Part shown: piece by piece, positions 1 through 12,953 of the stretch
Numbering within the stretch: the first letter of the stretch is position 1
Layout: each line of letters starts with the position of its first letter
Source: Rotaria socialis
Lineage: Eukaryota; Rotifera; Eurotatoria; Philodinida; Philodinidae
NCBI GenBank assembly: GCA_905331475.1
Contig: CAJNYU010000005.1
Span: forward strand, 108,040-172,039
DNA length: 64,000 nt
Reading direction: 5' to 3'
Made by a program: the position numbers and the translations under genes
Notes under the pieces: model-generated
Seen by the model: the letters and a program-made list of their open reading frames with translations, nothing else
What the model was told of the DNA's origin: nothing
The model's database searches: none

Positions 1-228
1 TATATAAATATGACGTTGAAATGGGCCACTGCACAAACACAGAATGAAGAAGATGAAAAGCTAAATAGAATATATGGAGCTAGAAATTTAAGTGACACCT
101 TCGAACAATTAATGCCTTATGTCTCTATGCGAACACATTCTCATCGAACGGGAGATATTCACGAGCCCACTTTCGATATTGCATACAAGCGAATCTGTGC
201 CGATCTCAACCAAATGTCATCTTTGTGA
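1..228 (+). CDS. 3'-terminal exon of an unrecognised gene (partial)
   Basis: An open frame runs from the left edge of the window to a TGA at 226-228, and it is open upstream of the first ATG at position 10. That ATG is therefore probably internal and this is the last exon of a gene that starts outside the window. The visible 75 or so residues are soluble and charged (NEEDEKLNRIYG, HSHRTGDIHEPTFDI), with no membrane segment or catalytic motif that I recognise. No family can be assigned. The codon use and Asn/Ser/Ile-rich composition match the other genes here, which is the main reason for treating it as real. Confidence 0.45.
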   Translation, partial: YINMTLKWATAQTQNEEDEKLNRIYGARNLSDTFEQLMPYVSMRTHSHRTGDIHEPTFDIAYKRICADLNQMSSL

Positions 229-2454
229 AATATATTATTGATTCTCACGTATGATAATTAAGGTTACAGAAAAAATTCAAGTATTTCCAATATTCCAAAA
301 ATTTAAAATCTACCAATCATTTCTATCTAACATATATTTGTTTATTTGGCAGATAAATTAAAAACTATACTTTGTTTTTCGCTATATACTGTTTTTCAAA
401 TTTTACTTCATCTAATAAATTAATTATTCAATATCTACTAGATGAGTATTGCCATTAATTTGTCTTAGCTACACATTGATATAGATACTAAGAATTTGTC
501 TTACGCACGAGACAAATCGTTTGGTTCAAGAAAATATGATTTAAAAAAATCGACGTGCAAAGTGTATGATGTTGATATCATTTTTCGTCGTTACATTTCC
601 GCACTACTTACAAAACGAAAATTTCTGGATTAGCTTGAATCGATCAATACATCTCATCTATCATCTATAAAAAAAAGAACTTATCTCTTATCTTCTAAAA
701 CAAAAGTAACCAACCGGAAAACAAACAAGAAGATATTTCATTCAGCATTTTGATAAATGTAAACAAAATGATTAAATAAAAATATAATATAAGATTTAAC
801 CTGAATACCAATTTTTTATTGAACAGTGTATCAGTAACTGTAGAAATCATAGGATTCTTGCAGATTTCACTGTTCGATTGGATTTAATAATTTAATGAAT
901 GAAATATAACTTACATAATTATAAACATAGATAAGCAAGGTCGTGTGATGGCCGAAGTTTCATAAATCATGGTTCCTTACATTAATCGATATTTTCAATG
1001 TGTTTTCTTTCTATACTATAAGTTTTTATATGCTATTTGACATTTCATACTTCTCGAAAATTTCAAAGGTGTTCAAAATGAGGTTATTCATGGCTTATTT
1101 TAGCTTACACAACCCGAGCCAATCGTTAGAAATGTTTTTTTGGTGAAAACAAGAATTATACGTGACATCTTCTTCATGCATATATAACTATCTATATGGA
1201 ATGTTCGTCAAAAAATATGCGAACGTTCACAATCCATATGTTAAAAAATACTCTTATGATTACTTTAGATAATTTTGACTAAACTTTGTCTTACTGTAGA
1301 GTACTAGAATTAGAGACATTCTTTGGGATTAGAAACCAGATGCTGAGGTAGCGTGGCGCAAAAAGAGATTTGATGTGATCATAAAAACAAATCAATTAAG
1401 AGAATCCCTCTCTCTACCTTTCTAAACTTGATACTATTTATTCCTTCATGCTTTTGTAAAAATTCTCTCAAAATGAACAATTCATCCAAGACCTTCCTAA
1501 GGATTCTATCCATGAAAAATGGACCGAAAACTGAAATCAGATGAAATAAATGAATTTATTAATTCGGTTAAGAATATGAAATGAAAACTTGAAAAACTAT
1601 CGCAAAGGTTGTATGAATACAAAATGACCACGACTACTGATTGTAGTAACAGAAACAAAAATATTTTTGAAAATATAATAGAAACCTGATTGCTTTATTG
1701 ATACACAATTTATTTAATGATGCTATAGCATTCTTATAGAATGATAACTTAAATATCAAATATAGTCTTTTCAAAGTGAGTTTCATTTATGAGACAATGA
1801 ACTGATACATATTGCACATATTATTAAATTTTGTTTTTTGATAACTCTCATTCTTGTTCATCAAACTAGCATCGAGAAAAAAGATCATTTTCTGTATCGA
1901 TGCATCTGATGACATTCGATGATGATCTTCTTCAATGACCATTTGAACGCAATCTAAGAAATTTTTTTCAGCTCTTCCAAAATGCATATAATTCAAAATA
2001 GGTTCATTTTGGAACTCTAATTTTTATTTTAAAATCTTTTCTTTTTTGAAAAACTACAGTGTCGACTAGAATCTATTCACATGTTGTAAAGGCTACATTC
2101 CTGATTCTAACTAAATTAAATTTTTATTAATTATTTTCTGTAAGTTTTATCTAAATTTAACTGCAATTACTTTCATAACATCAGATTACTTAGCTATTTT
2201 ATTACAAAGAAAAAGAATTTTTCTTCCATCGATGATGTATAAGAGGTCTTGTATATGTATAGTGACAAGTCGTTGACAAATCGATATAGACATGCGTATT
2301 TTGCCTATAGTTAATGACATCTTTCATAATCCATTCTTATTTGTATTGGATGATGTTCACAGCAATGAACATGTTTTAGTTTTTGATCGGCGTCGTTGTT
2401 TTGTTTTTATTTCTTTCAATTACGTTAATTAAGGTATTTAAAAGAAAACACACA
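229..2454. other. Intergenic, AT-rich, no gene seen
   Basis: This is AT-rich sequence with only short chance frames, including a 69-codon minus-strand frame at 1787-1996 with no splice context or family resemblance. Its right end must hold the promoter of the ankyrin/SOCS gene. No repeat or element end was recognised. Confidence 0.5.
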
Positions 2455-4013
2455 ATGGCTGGCCCCGGTGAAAGAAATGAAGCAATTGATTTACATGAAT
2501 TATGTATTGAAGGTAATTTTGCAGAATTAAAATCAGCATTAAACTCATCAAAAGATATTGATGTTAATCGATATAAATTGTTTGTTTATCGGCCATTACC
2601 AAATAGTTCAACTGACACAGATGGCTTAGTTGATGTCGATGAGGATTATCAATCGGATGAAGATATATCTGATTCTGGTACAATGTTTGACTATCGATCT
2701 CCACTTTTTTATGCTATTCTTCATGATAGATTAGCTTGTGTTAAGTTACTTATTGAGCATGGTGCAAATACAGAGAAATTAAGGTAAATATAATTAATAG
2801 AATATATTCAATTAAAAAAGAAACTTCTTTCTTCTTCTATTTCTTTGATAGACCATGGGGTTTAAATGCTCTTTGTTTATCGTGTTTTTGTGGGCATGTT
2901 CGTCTTGTTGAATATTTTCTTAATTTAAATTTAAATGTAAATTTAACAGATAAACCAAATGTAACAGATAATTATTTTGGTTCATTATCGAATGAACATG
3001 AACATAAAATAAAAATGCGTGAAATGCATTCACGCGTTGCGCAAGATATGGGAATGTTTCATTATCCACTTCATGTTGCGATTAAGCAAGATTCAATTCA
3101 ATTAATTAAACTTTTACTTAACTATAAACATAAATTTGATATGGAAATAACTGAAGCTTATACAAAAAGAACAGCATTACATATTGCTGCAGGAAAATGT
3201 TCAACAGAGGTTAAACGAATATTTGTTTTCTTCTTTTTAATATTCTACAATCAATTGTTGTTTGTTTATAGATAATTTGTCTTTTATTAGAAGAAGGTCA
3301 AAGTGAAGAAAATTCAATAGATTTAAATGGTCACACACCATTAGATATTGTTTGGAAATTACTTAATAATTTAGATTATCAATTTGAATATCGAGAAGAA
3401 ACATTAAAATTAATGTTAAGTCATAAATGTCGATTTTCTTCACTTAAATCATTAACAGAATTTTATGCAAATTCATTATCAGCATTTCGTCGATTTGAAT
3501 CAAATTTTTGGATAGTTATTGCGTATGATTTATCATCATTATTTCTTAATTCTTTGGAAAATAATAAAATTTTACTTGTTCATATTTGGCTTTGGTTTAA
3601 TCGAAATTATCAGGATACTGTTATGGAAGATGATGAATTTGATAGACATTATACAGGTTTAATTTAAACTTGATCTATACTTCTTGATTTTTATTTCGAG
3701 TATTTATTTAGGAAGTATTCTACGTAATTTAATTCATGTTATGTATGAAAATGAGCAATTAACATTAACTAATCATGAGCTTGCTGAATTATTTACAGAA
3801 GATTTAGGAAGTCATTTTGATAAAGCTACTGATGAAATTGATACAATAACAACAATACTTTCAACACCATTAAAATTAAAACAAATTTGTCGAAATCGAA
3901 TTCGAAAACGTCTTTGTTGTGCTCAATGCGGCGGTCTTAATCGACAAACACTTGAACATTCATCACTTTCACCACCATTAAATGAAGCACTTCGACATTT
4001 TATTCTTCCATGA
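2455..4013 (+). CDS. Ankyrin-repeat and SOCS-box (ASB-like) protein, 457 aa, 4 exons
   Basis: The exons are 2455-2783, 2852-3209, 3272-3656 and 3712-4013. All introns are GT-AG, 55-68 nt long, and the phases join without a break. The N-terminal two thirds hold degenerate ankyrin repeats, seen in SPLFYAILHDRLACVKLLIE, GLNALCLSCFCGHVRLVEYF, YPLHVAIKQDSIQLIKLLL and RTALHIAAGK. The C-terminus reads as a SOCS box: LKLKQICRNRIRKRL looks like a BC box (elongin B/C contact), followed by a Cul-box-like SPPLNEALRHFIL. By family knowledge, ASB proteins are substrate receptors of Cullin-5 ubiquitin ligases; the substrate is unknown. The start is the ATG at 2455 (MAGPGERNE). Upstream, the same frame encodes a hydrophobic stretch (IGVVVLFLFLSITLIKVF) behind a TAG at 2377, so a longer membrane-anchored form would need another 5' exon. 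Confidence 0.85.
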
Positions 4014-6402
4014 CTTCGAATTATTTCTTAAAATAGAAAAAAAACAGAATTTTCTATTAATATAGAATTCTATTGATGATTAATCAAGATTGAAATATCA
4101 ATAAGATAAAACTCGTCAAATACTTTTTATATTGATTATCTTTGAGTCCAGTTGTTGTTGTTGTTCAGAAAGAAAAACATTGATGTCGTCAATACAAAAA
4201 ATATCTTTTTGATATTTCTTAAGAATTCTATTTAGACAAATTATTTATCTTATTATTCTATTATTCATTTATTTTCAATTCTCGAAATAAAAAGAAAAAA
4301 GATTAGAAACAAAAAAACTCTATTTTCTCAAATTATAAAAAACAATTTTTTGCTAAATTAAATCTCTTTTCGTTTTCAGCAAGGAAAGTATACTAGAATG
4401 AAGCAATTAATTCGATGTTTGCTGTGTTCATCTAAATGCGAATCAATCAGAAATGAATCATTCTCTACATTTGGCATTGAAAACCTTTTCATGTAACATT
4501 GTTTCAGTTTATCGATGCAAACGAGTGCAGATTTTTTATCCTAATTTTAATTGACTAATAATGATGTCATTTTTCTTGTTATTGACGGTTAGATAAATCT
4601 TTCAACTAAATTTTCCTGTAAGTTATTGAAGATTCAGTATTTAGCTTCGAACAGTAACATATCCAAGGTATAACGAGAAGAGGATCTTCTAAATATATTA
4701 AAAAAGTTTCCGAATGACAAGAATGATTCACTTTTTTCTTTCCATCGTTTTCACTAAAAGTACAAACAAAAGTTCAACGATTAATAATGACATTCCTTAG
4801 TCATATCGACAAAAGCATAAAAAATATCCGTATTATTTGAAATGTAAAATATGTTGTCCACTCATTGATTCAAATAGTAACTTATGTTTTAATAGAAGTG
4901 CTATAAGACTATTAATATATGTCAGTATGGAATATATCAAAATTCTTAATACTTATTGGTCGTAATTGCTCATTTTTTCATTATTACTAATATTTAAGAT
5001 GTATAAAATCATCATCATTATTATACCTATTAATATTAGATGGCCATTAGTCAACATAGTTGACTGGTATGTGTTTCTGTCATATAGAACAACTTATTGA
5101 TAAATTTTCATATATTCAATAATTAAAGGAGTCCGTTTATGCTGAAATAATTGTTTATGGGCCATTTTTCGTAATATTATATGCATATATGTTCTAGCTA
5201 TTTATGCATATAATATAGACATAATCTACTAGCTTCATCGTGATATTGACTTTAGAGTTAAACAATATCAATGAGACCTATATAAATATCGATTGTATCT
5301 GAAAGAAATCTAGAATAATCTATTGTTGATTATTTCTCATCAACATAATCATGTTATTCTAATGTCAGTCAATAGGCATCAATCTGTAAATTTTATTTAT
5401 TTATTTATTTATTATTAATAATGTAGACAAATGAGAAAAATTCCTTATAAGAAACTAATTTTTCCATGAATTCTAATCGTTGAAATAAATAGATATTTCG
5501 AACATTATTTTTAAATTCTATTTGAAATTTTATGTCGACTAAATCCAGAAGTGGAGGTTTACGCATTTGAATGAATTGATTTTATCAGTTCAATTTAGTA
5601 GCAATTGTTGATTAGATCTCAACAAACGTATATATACAATGATAAAATTAAAAAAATCCACATGTTAAACAATAAAACAAGAATTTTAATAAGAAAATAA
5701 CATGAAGATAATTATTTATCAATGAAGAAAAAACATTTTCATCTACGTTTGCTGATTTTTTTTGTTAGACAATCTGTTTAAGAATTATTCATTATAAAAT
5801 CATTTTCTTTTAGTTTGTTAAGATAATGATATTTGGATTCTTTTAGATAAATATTTTTTTAAAATTTCCATGGAAAAAGGGAAAATATTTATTCAACTAA
5901 TTTGCATATCATTTTATTCATTAAAGATATATTTCAATTCGAATAACAAGGAGTTGTTCAAACGATTTTTTTAGTAAAATATCAATAGAACTAACAATTT
6001 CAAATAATTATTCGATTTTTAACTATCAAATGATAAATATTTTTCATAATAAAAACTCGAAAGAGATTTATAACGAATAGAATTGATTCATTGATCATTC
6101 TAATCAATTTTTTTTATTGAATTCAAGTAGAAGGGAAGGTTTTATTTAAATTATTATTTTATTTTCTAAAAAAGCGAAAAAAAATAAACACCGAGACTCA
6201 GACTCATTTTTCATTATTTAGAAAAAAACGAAGAAAAAGGAAAAAAAATGATTTTAAAGAATAACAAATAAATACAAGAAAAATGAATATTAAGTAGATA
6301 CAAATAGAGATGATGAGCCAACACGTGCCGTTCCATCTTCATTATACATTAAACATAGATAACCTTAAAATTTATTTTTTTAAATTTATTTAAAATTGAA
6401 TT
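4014..6402. other. Intergenic between two convergent genes, no gene seen
   Basis: This is AT-rich DNA between the 3' ends of the ASB-like gene (+) and the EEIG1-like gene (-). It holds a simple TTTA-type repeat near 5396-5415 and an interrupted inverted repeat built on ATGCATA around 5175-5215. No coding frame with splice context was found. Confidence 0.5.
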
Positions 6403-7947
6403 TCAAAACAAACCATTCGAATTTTCAATTGTTTTTCCAGTATTATTAATAACACTATTGACTATTTCTTTTGCATCAACTCGAGTCGAATGTAATCGTC
6501 GTTGAATATCTCCAAATTGATCAATATATGGAGTCTAAATGAGCTATATATTTATTTCAATTCTAATAAATTCATTTTTTACACACTCTTCTTTTATTAA
6601 TTAAACGTTTTTGTGATTGTTGGTGTGTTTCTTCATCACTAGTTTGTCTAGAAAGAAGGAAAAAGAAAATCACACATGAATTTATTGAAATTGAATAAAA
6701 CGAATTATATGAATTTTTTTTCTCATTAAACAGTTAAGTACAAGAAAGCAAGAATATATCGATGCGTCTACCTGCAATTAAAAATCATATTTGGATCAGA
6801 ATGAACGTTGTGAAAATGATGAGATTCATATAAAATATATCTACTTTTTTAAAATTTATTTTTCAATTGTTGCCTTAATAAATAAATAAAATGAGACAAA
6901 TAAACTAACCTCAAATGATTTTTATCAATAGGATTTGAATTATTTGTACTATTGATACTAGTCGTTGAATAATTTGAACACATACTACTTTTACTTGCTT
7001 GACGAGAATGACCTGGATTTCTATTTGTTGATAATGGAGGATAAAGTTCACTCGCAGATGCACTTATTGTTGATGAACATTCATCTATTATTTTATTTTC
7101 GTTTGATTAAATAAATAAATAAATAAAACAAACCTGGAAATGATATATGGGGTTTTTTATTCAATGGAATTTGTTCAATTTTTATATAGGGATGATCACT
7201 ATCTGGCCTTTAAAAAGAATATTTATATGAAATTTAAGTTTCTTTAGTATGAGAAACTAAACTAACCTTCGAAAAATGTGATCACCTTCAAGAACAGTTA
7301 ATTTCATTCTTATTTCAAGATAAGCATTCGATGGACTACTATTGATTTGTTTATATCCATTAAGTAAACATGCTTTTGACTCATCACCAGTTCCAGCAAC
7401 AGATGCTAAATCTAAATCATAATATCCTATCTTTTCATATGAACGACCAGCACGTCCTTCCTTTATAATAGAAAATAATAAATATTTTTAAAGTATTAAT
7501 TTTGTTTTTTTGTAACGAACTTTTCGAATTGATATTCGACAATAACAATGATCAAGCGTAAAATTATCAATACGAGATGTCATTTTAGCTGAAAAGTGAT
7601 CGCTTAAGTTAAATTCAACTTTATTTTCGTGAACTTCAAATCGTCTATTCAAATATTATGATAAAATAAAATTTTGAAAAAATAAACAAATCACTTAATA
7701 AGTAAACTTACTCATGACATGTATAGACATGATTTCCACCATTAAGGAGACGAATTTTGAAAAAAAATTTTCCACTTGCATATGGAAGAGAAAGAACACG
7801 TTCAACTTTGATGTCAACATCGAATGTATGACGACGTTTACGATTAAATGTTGATAAAAGACTATTTGTTCCTTTGCCATTAATCATTTCATTCGAATTT
7901 TTCATTTCAGTTTCATCCATATTATGTGTCTTTGGACTCATCATCAT
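6403..7947 (-). CDS. EEIG1/FAM102-family protein with N-terminal C2 domain, 354 aa, 8 exons
   Basis: The exons, in transcription order, are 7947-7712, 7644-7521, 7460-7267, 7207-7134, 7084-6910, 6840-6772, 6647-6587 and 6534-6403. Every junction is GT-AG and keeps frame to the TGA. The first ~165 residues match the N-terminal C2-type domain of FAM102/EEIG1 as I know it: the signature FFFKIRLLNGG, then CRISIRKEGRAGRSYEKIGYYDLDLA, AGTGDESKACLLNGY and LEIRMKLTVLEGD all follow the family order. A Ser/Asn-rich linker (HSRQASKSS) and a short helical C-terminus (RLHSTRVDAKEIVNS) come next. In vertebrates this family is linked to membrane-associated signalling; the role here is inferred from homology only. 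Length is close to the vertebrate proteins. The 5' end uses MMMSPK, and any of the first three Met could start translation. Confidence 0.85.
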
Positions 7948-9030
7948 AAGAGAATCTTAAGTTAAAAATAACTTTTTTTTGTTTTCTTTTTTAAACATAA
8001 CAACCACTCATCACCTATTTCATCGAATAGAACACCTACCTGTTTTTCTTTTTTCTCATTCATCAAATAGACACACACATGACCAGTGCGCTAATAAATC
8101 TGGCATCATCACTTAAAAGCATACAAACAAGCTAAGAAAGAAAACAATTATCCAATTTTATTTTTATCGTCGAGCACAAAAATATTACATTTTTTTTGCG
8201 AAGACAAGTAGAAAACAAATCTACTATCAATAATTCGTCGAAAATAGCAACATAATAAACTATCTTTTACCAGAAATGCGTCATTAGACTAAACCACGCC
8301 AATTAGAGAGAATCTAAATTTTAACTTTGCTCAATCATATAGAAATGATGCTTTCTTACAATATATAGGTTAATTATTTTGATGTATTTATTATTGTGTA
8401 TTAATTTGTTCAGCAAATTTTAAGACGCTCAGTCGATTGCGACATCTTTACACTTGATAGAGAACATTGAATAGATGAATATTCGAGAATTTCAATTATC
8501 ATTTGAAATAATCAGTATAGGAATTAGAAAAAAAAACTTCCTTTTCAAACTATCTATCTACATTTACAATACGATGATTTCACCATTGGTATCTAATTAA
8601 CAAAAAAAAACTGAACCTGTTTGATCGAATCTATTGATAATATAATGAGAAGAACATTTATGAATTCTATATTTGATTGATCTCATAACTTTTGTGTAGT
8701 GAAAGAGCCTGAAAGTCACTGGAAAGAAAGTAGTCTGTATCAAGATTTTCAAGTTCGTATATATATATTCAGAAATTGATATGAACTGGCTAAAGTTGTA
8801 CGAGTAAAAAAAACCTTATTTAATTGAAACAATTTTTAACATAACCGATTTCTTTTTTCGATTGATTCACAACTTATCATCAATATTTATTATTTTAGTT
8901 GATTAACAATTTCTTTAATCAAATAAGAAATGCACCTATGGATTTCTTTGATCTATAACAAAAGATACGAAGGAGAGAAAACAAACCAAACAAAACAAGT
9001 TTATAACAAAAAAAAAAAAATTATTGTTGA
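7948..9030. other. Intergenic; 5' flank of the EEIG1-like gene
   Basis: AT-rich sequence between two minus-strand genes. It must contain the promoter of the EEIG1-like gene (right of 7947) and the 3' end of the Tudor gene. No TATA box, repeat or other gene could be picked out with confidence. Confidence 0.45.
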
Positions 9031-11008
9031 TTATTGACGAGAAGAAAATTCTGGATCTTTAATAATCATATCGATAGTTTGATCATATGATAATGAAGAT
9101 TGTTGATTATTATTGAAAATAAAATATTGTTTTTGATTAATTAATGATGATAAATTAAACAAAACATATTGTTCTGGACGAATTTTCCAAGACCAATATT
9201 CACTTATTTCAATATTTGAACATCGACGACTTAAATATAAATCAGACATATATTCGCTTAAACTCTATGAAAATAAATATTCAATTCAAAGATAGATCAA
9301 TTTTATTTTAATATTAAAATAGATATTCGTACGGAAATAGTTAATGTCGATATATGTATAAACATCATTGGCCATTTTACTTGATTATTTTCAGCTACAG
9401 TTACTTTTAATAAAACATTTCCTGTTGATAATCGTTCATTTTTCATGGCATTTTCCAAAGACATACAAGCTCGTCTATTCCATCCACATTTATCATTTTG
9501 TGTAAATGGTAAAATCTTTTGTTTTTATAAAAGAGAAAAAGAATAAATAAAAAAAACTACAGAGAATTTTCAAAAGAACAAACCTGAGCAAGTGTACAAG
9601 CAAGAGCTTGTGCTGGACGATCACTAAATTTACTAATCAATGGTTGAATAGAATCTACATTGACTTCAGTTATTTCACCATTATCAATAAATATTAATTG
9701 AGCTTTTTCATTTCCTGCATTCATTAAAAAGTAAATTAAAATAAATACGTCAATATACAAATAAAAATATACCGATCAATCTTATTATTCGAGCTCGATA
9801 CCAATTTAAATCATTAGAACATTTTGCTACGCAAAACTCTCCTGATTGAGGAAAATAAGTTTGACTTGAATCGATACTATTATAATATAAACTATTGAAT
9901 AAACAGAAAATATTTTATTTTAAATTTAATAAAATCTTCGTTCAACTTAATATGTTTATGCATTTCATCATAGGATTCTGTTTGATTTGAAATTCGAAGA
10001 AAAAAATAAGTTGGATTATAGTATTTTGATAATTGACCTTGAAAATCAACACCAGTTTGAAAACGTTGATACGTTACTGTTATTGGAATATTGTATTCAA
10101 CTAATAAATATTTCTCTTTCTTTTTTTAATCAAATTCTTTTTTTTCTCAAACATTTTCCCTTTACTTTGTCTTGATGGAATACGTGATGGAGGATAATAA
10201 ATATTATTTTCTCGATTTGTTAATAAACTTCGACTTGTTCCTCGTCGATTATTTTTAAAATTCATTTTTAATTGTTCTTGATCAAAAGATGTTTCATCAA
10301 ATAATTTCGAAGAATTTTTTCCACCAATATTTAACAATGGTTGAATTAATTGAGAATCATTTGAATTTAAATTAAATATTGGTGAAAGGTTTTTATTAAA
10401 AATTTGTGAAATGCTGGAAGGTGAACAATTGTTTGTTAATATTTCACAATTAGAAAACGAATCTTCATTATTATTTGTTTCATCAATTAATTTATACTAA
10501 ATTATATAGATTTATTTTAATGAATTTATTCTCTTATTCAAACGAAACTTTACATGAGATTTAACAGCAAGAATTGTTTCTTTAACTATTTGAAGTTCTT
10601 TTGTGATTTCTGATTGAATATCTATTTATAAATAAATCGAACAATTATTTTAAATTAAAAATAATTACTTTGAAGTAGTTGCGACCATTTCTCAAGAGAA
10701 TTTTCAATAGATTCTAATGTAATAAGACCAACAATTTGTTGCTTGGCTACTTTCGGTTTCAATTGACGCGATATAATTTGACCTTTAATTAAATTTTTAT
10801 TACTTGTTAAATAAGAAAAATCTGATGTTAAATCAATATAATCATTTATTTGTTCATCATATATTTGTATAAGATAGTCATTGCTATTTTCTTCTTCAAT
10901 ATCAAATTTTGATTTTATTTCATTTTCAAGTAAATTAATATCAATTGGATGATGCTTCAAATCAATTTTTCGTCGTTGACGACCAAATTCAATAACTAAT
11001 GTTAACAT
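9031..11008 (-). CDS. Extended Tudor-domain protein, 518 aa, 8 exons
   Basis: The exons are 11008-10669, 10621-10554, 10496-10166, 10100-9947, 9891-9773, 9714-9584, 9512-9333 and 9264-9031. All introns are GT-AG and phases are consistent to the stop. The first ~80 residues (VIEFGRQRRKIDL, LIQIYDEQINDYIDL) look like a small beta-grasp-type module. A charged Asn/Ser-rich linker follows. The C-terminal half is an extended Tudor unit: YNPTYFFLRISNQTESYDEM and GEFCVAKCSNDLNWYRARII lead into the core LIFIDNGEITEVNVDSIQPL, then an SN-like tail. WYRA and FIDNGE are typical Tudor positions. Proteins of this class bind dimethyl-arginine tails, often of Piwi proteins in germ granules. A germline/piRNA role is plausible here but not shown. 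Some aromatic-cage residues are hard to assign by eye. Confidence 0.85.
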
Positions 11009-12264
11009 TATAATTTAAACTATTAACTATGAAACAAGATGAGACGTTGAAATTTTTCAAATTCGATTTTATTTTAAAGTGACCAACACAATTATTTGAT
11101 TTTCGAACGTCCAAATAAATATAATTACAAAATGGTTAATTCCTTTTTTCTCTTTATACTACTGACATCTACTAGTTTTTATCATATATATATTTCCACA
11201 TATATTATTTGAACAATATATCTGATGTCATGTAGCTTTTTATTTTCGGTCACGTAAATTAATTCGAATATTTAATGTACTTGGTTTCAATCTGATCTTA
11301 TTTAAAAATAAAATATTCGAACAAAACAAAAAGACTTTTTATATTGAAAACAACTTTTCAATTCATCATATGAAATCTTACCATTGAAATCGTTTATTCG
11401 TTCGTATTCATTATTTGGAGAGAAAAAACAAATTGATTGAAATAATCACAGCTGTATTCAAATACAGTTGTTTTTAACATCTCAAATATTTATCAGATAA
11501 AATCTTTTCGAAGATTAATCAATAAATTGTTCCATTTGAATAAACAAGTATCTTAGTCAAATACCTAAGATATTTTTTTTTATATAAGCATTAACCTTAA
11601 AGACAAAATCGAAATTTTTTTTTCTCATCAAATTCCGACAATATTTAATGGTGGAGTTTTTCTTTATTCTTTTTCATCGTTTTGCATTTTTCTTTCTTTA
11701 AAATAGCAAACAAGGATTATGCTTATATTAACAAATTCAAAACCGAATTCAACTATTGTTGTTTTTATGTGCATATTATTTTTTCAAAATCAAAATTCAA
11801 AGAAGTATGTAATTCATTAGTTTATTGTATCAAAATAAATGAATAAAAAATTGATTCTTAGCATTGGCCTGTTACATCTGACATTATGTAGAGATAGAGA
11901 ATAATCAATACGAAGTGCGATCCATCATCAACAAGAAACAACAAAACATAAATTAGAGGCGCATATTGATGATGAAAACATTGATGATGAGCCACTACTT
12001 TAATTTGAAGACAGTTTTTGTAAATATTCATTGATTCATTACAAGGTTGTCATAATTTGTTGTCCATTGTAATGCTTTAATTAATTCATTATAAATTAAT
12101 TTGACTTGTATGTTTGTCTCTAGATATGAAGAAAACAAAAATGAAATTTCAATTGAACTATAAAACAGATGTCAATACTTACAAATTGATTATGCGTGGA
12201 GATGTATGTCAGATTGATGATTCATCGTTGAGGCTTGATGAGTGGATCAGCATTTGTTTACTTT
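11009..12264. other. Intergenic, no gene seen
   Basis: AT-rich flank upstream of the Tudor gene and downstream of the small tail-anchored gene. An imperfect inverted repeat (ACAGCTGTATTCAAATACAG) lies near 11449-11468. No further feature is supported. Confidence 0.45.
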
Positions 12265-12953
12265 TTACTTAATTTTGTACTTCATTATAAGGCATCCGAA
12301 CAGGATACCCACCGCACCCGCAACCAATGTAGGTACTGTGATCTTCATGTAATTTTCTAAAAGAAAAAAGAGCCAGATGTGAAATACTTTGTTTAAATTA
12401 TTTACTTTTTTTCGAATTAGTATTTGGCGGTGGCAATGGCATGGGCGTTTCATTATCCAATATTTGTGCATTATCAAAATTGTTCATCGATGCATCATAC
12501 TAAAATTAACGAGAATTATTTTCTATTAAAGTCGTAAAGCCTTTATCGTTTTATTCTATAAAGGATACCCAGGTGAAAGAAAACGGCCCGTAAACGGCCT
12601 GAAACGGTATAAAAACGATGTAAAACGTTAAAAAACGGCGCCGTTTTCCGTCAGCTCGGAAAACGAAGAGAATAGTGTTAAAAGCGATGGCCGTCTTCTA
12701 GCAAAAAAAACGGCCCGTAAAACGAGCTGACGGATTACGGCGAAATAGGGTGAAAGTTTATGCCGTTTTATAGCCGTTTCAAGCCGTTTCCGATGGCCTT
12801 TCAGACGGCAGGATGATCCTCCTGGGTATGTTTCTTTTCACATTTTACTTTTTCTCATTTAAGGAAGAGAATAATGCTCTAAATTATATTTAAATAGAAG
12901 GTACTTACATTTCGATCGTTTCGTGCTTTGGCCATGATGAATTTTTTAGACAT
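12265..12953 (-). CDS. Small C-terminally membrane-anchored protein, 76 aa, 3 exons
   Basis: The exons are 12953-12909, 12499-12406 and 12356-12265, with GT-AG introns and exact phases to a TAA. The start MSKKFIMAKARNDRN is basic. The middle is short and Pro/Asn-rich (MPLPPPNTNSKK). The C-terminus is a single hydrophobic helix with small residues (VPTLVAGAVGILFGCLIM) followed by KYKIK, the layout of a tail-anchored membrane protein of the ER or mitochondrial outer membrane. The GxxxxG-like spacing in the helix could support packing. I do not recognise a named family. Intron 1 is unusually long (409 nt) because it hosts the foldback element at 12568-12826. Confidence 0.7.
12568..12826. mobile_element. 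Foldback MITE, ACGG/CCGT word type, TA target duplication
   Basis: A 259-bp element flanked by TA on both sides. It begins CCCAGGTGAAAGAAAACGG and ends CCTCCTGGG, so the outer bases are inverted repeats. The interior is packed with ACGG on its left and CCGT on its right, which would fold into a long imperfect hairpin; GC content is clearly above the flanks. It lies entirely within intron 1 of the small tail-anchored gene, so it is probably spliced out. It carries no coding capacity. The TIR resembles those at 24512-24666, 61385-61673 and 63288. The 2-bp TA duplication suggests mobilisation by a Tc1/mariner-type transposase in trans, which is inference. Confidence 0.75.

Noticed and set aside
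1787..1996. 69-codon minus-strand open frame
   Set aside because: No acceptor/donor context, no family resemblance, typical chance frame.
7695..7880. 61-codon frame overlapping exon 1 of the EEIG1-like gene
   Set aside because: Same strand but another frame of a well-supported exon.
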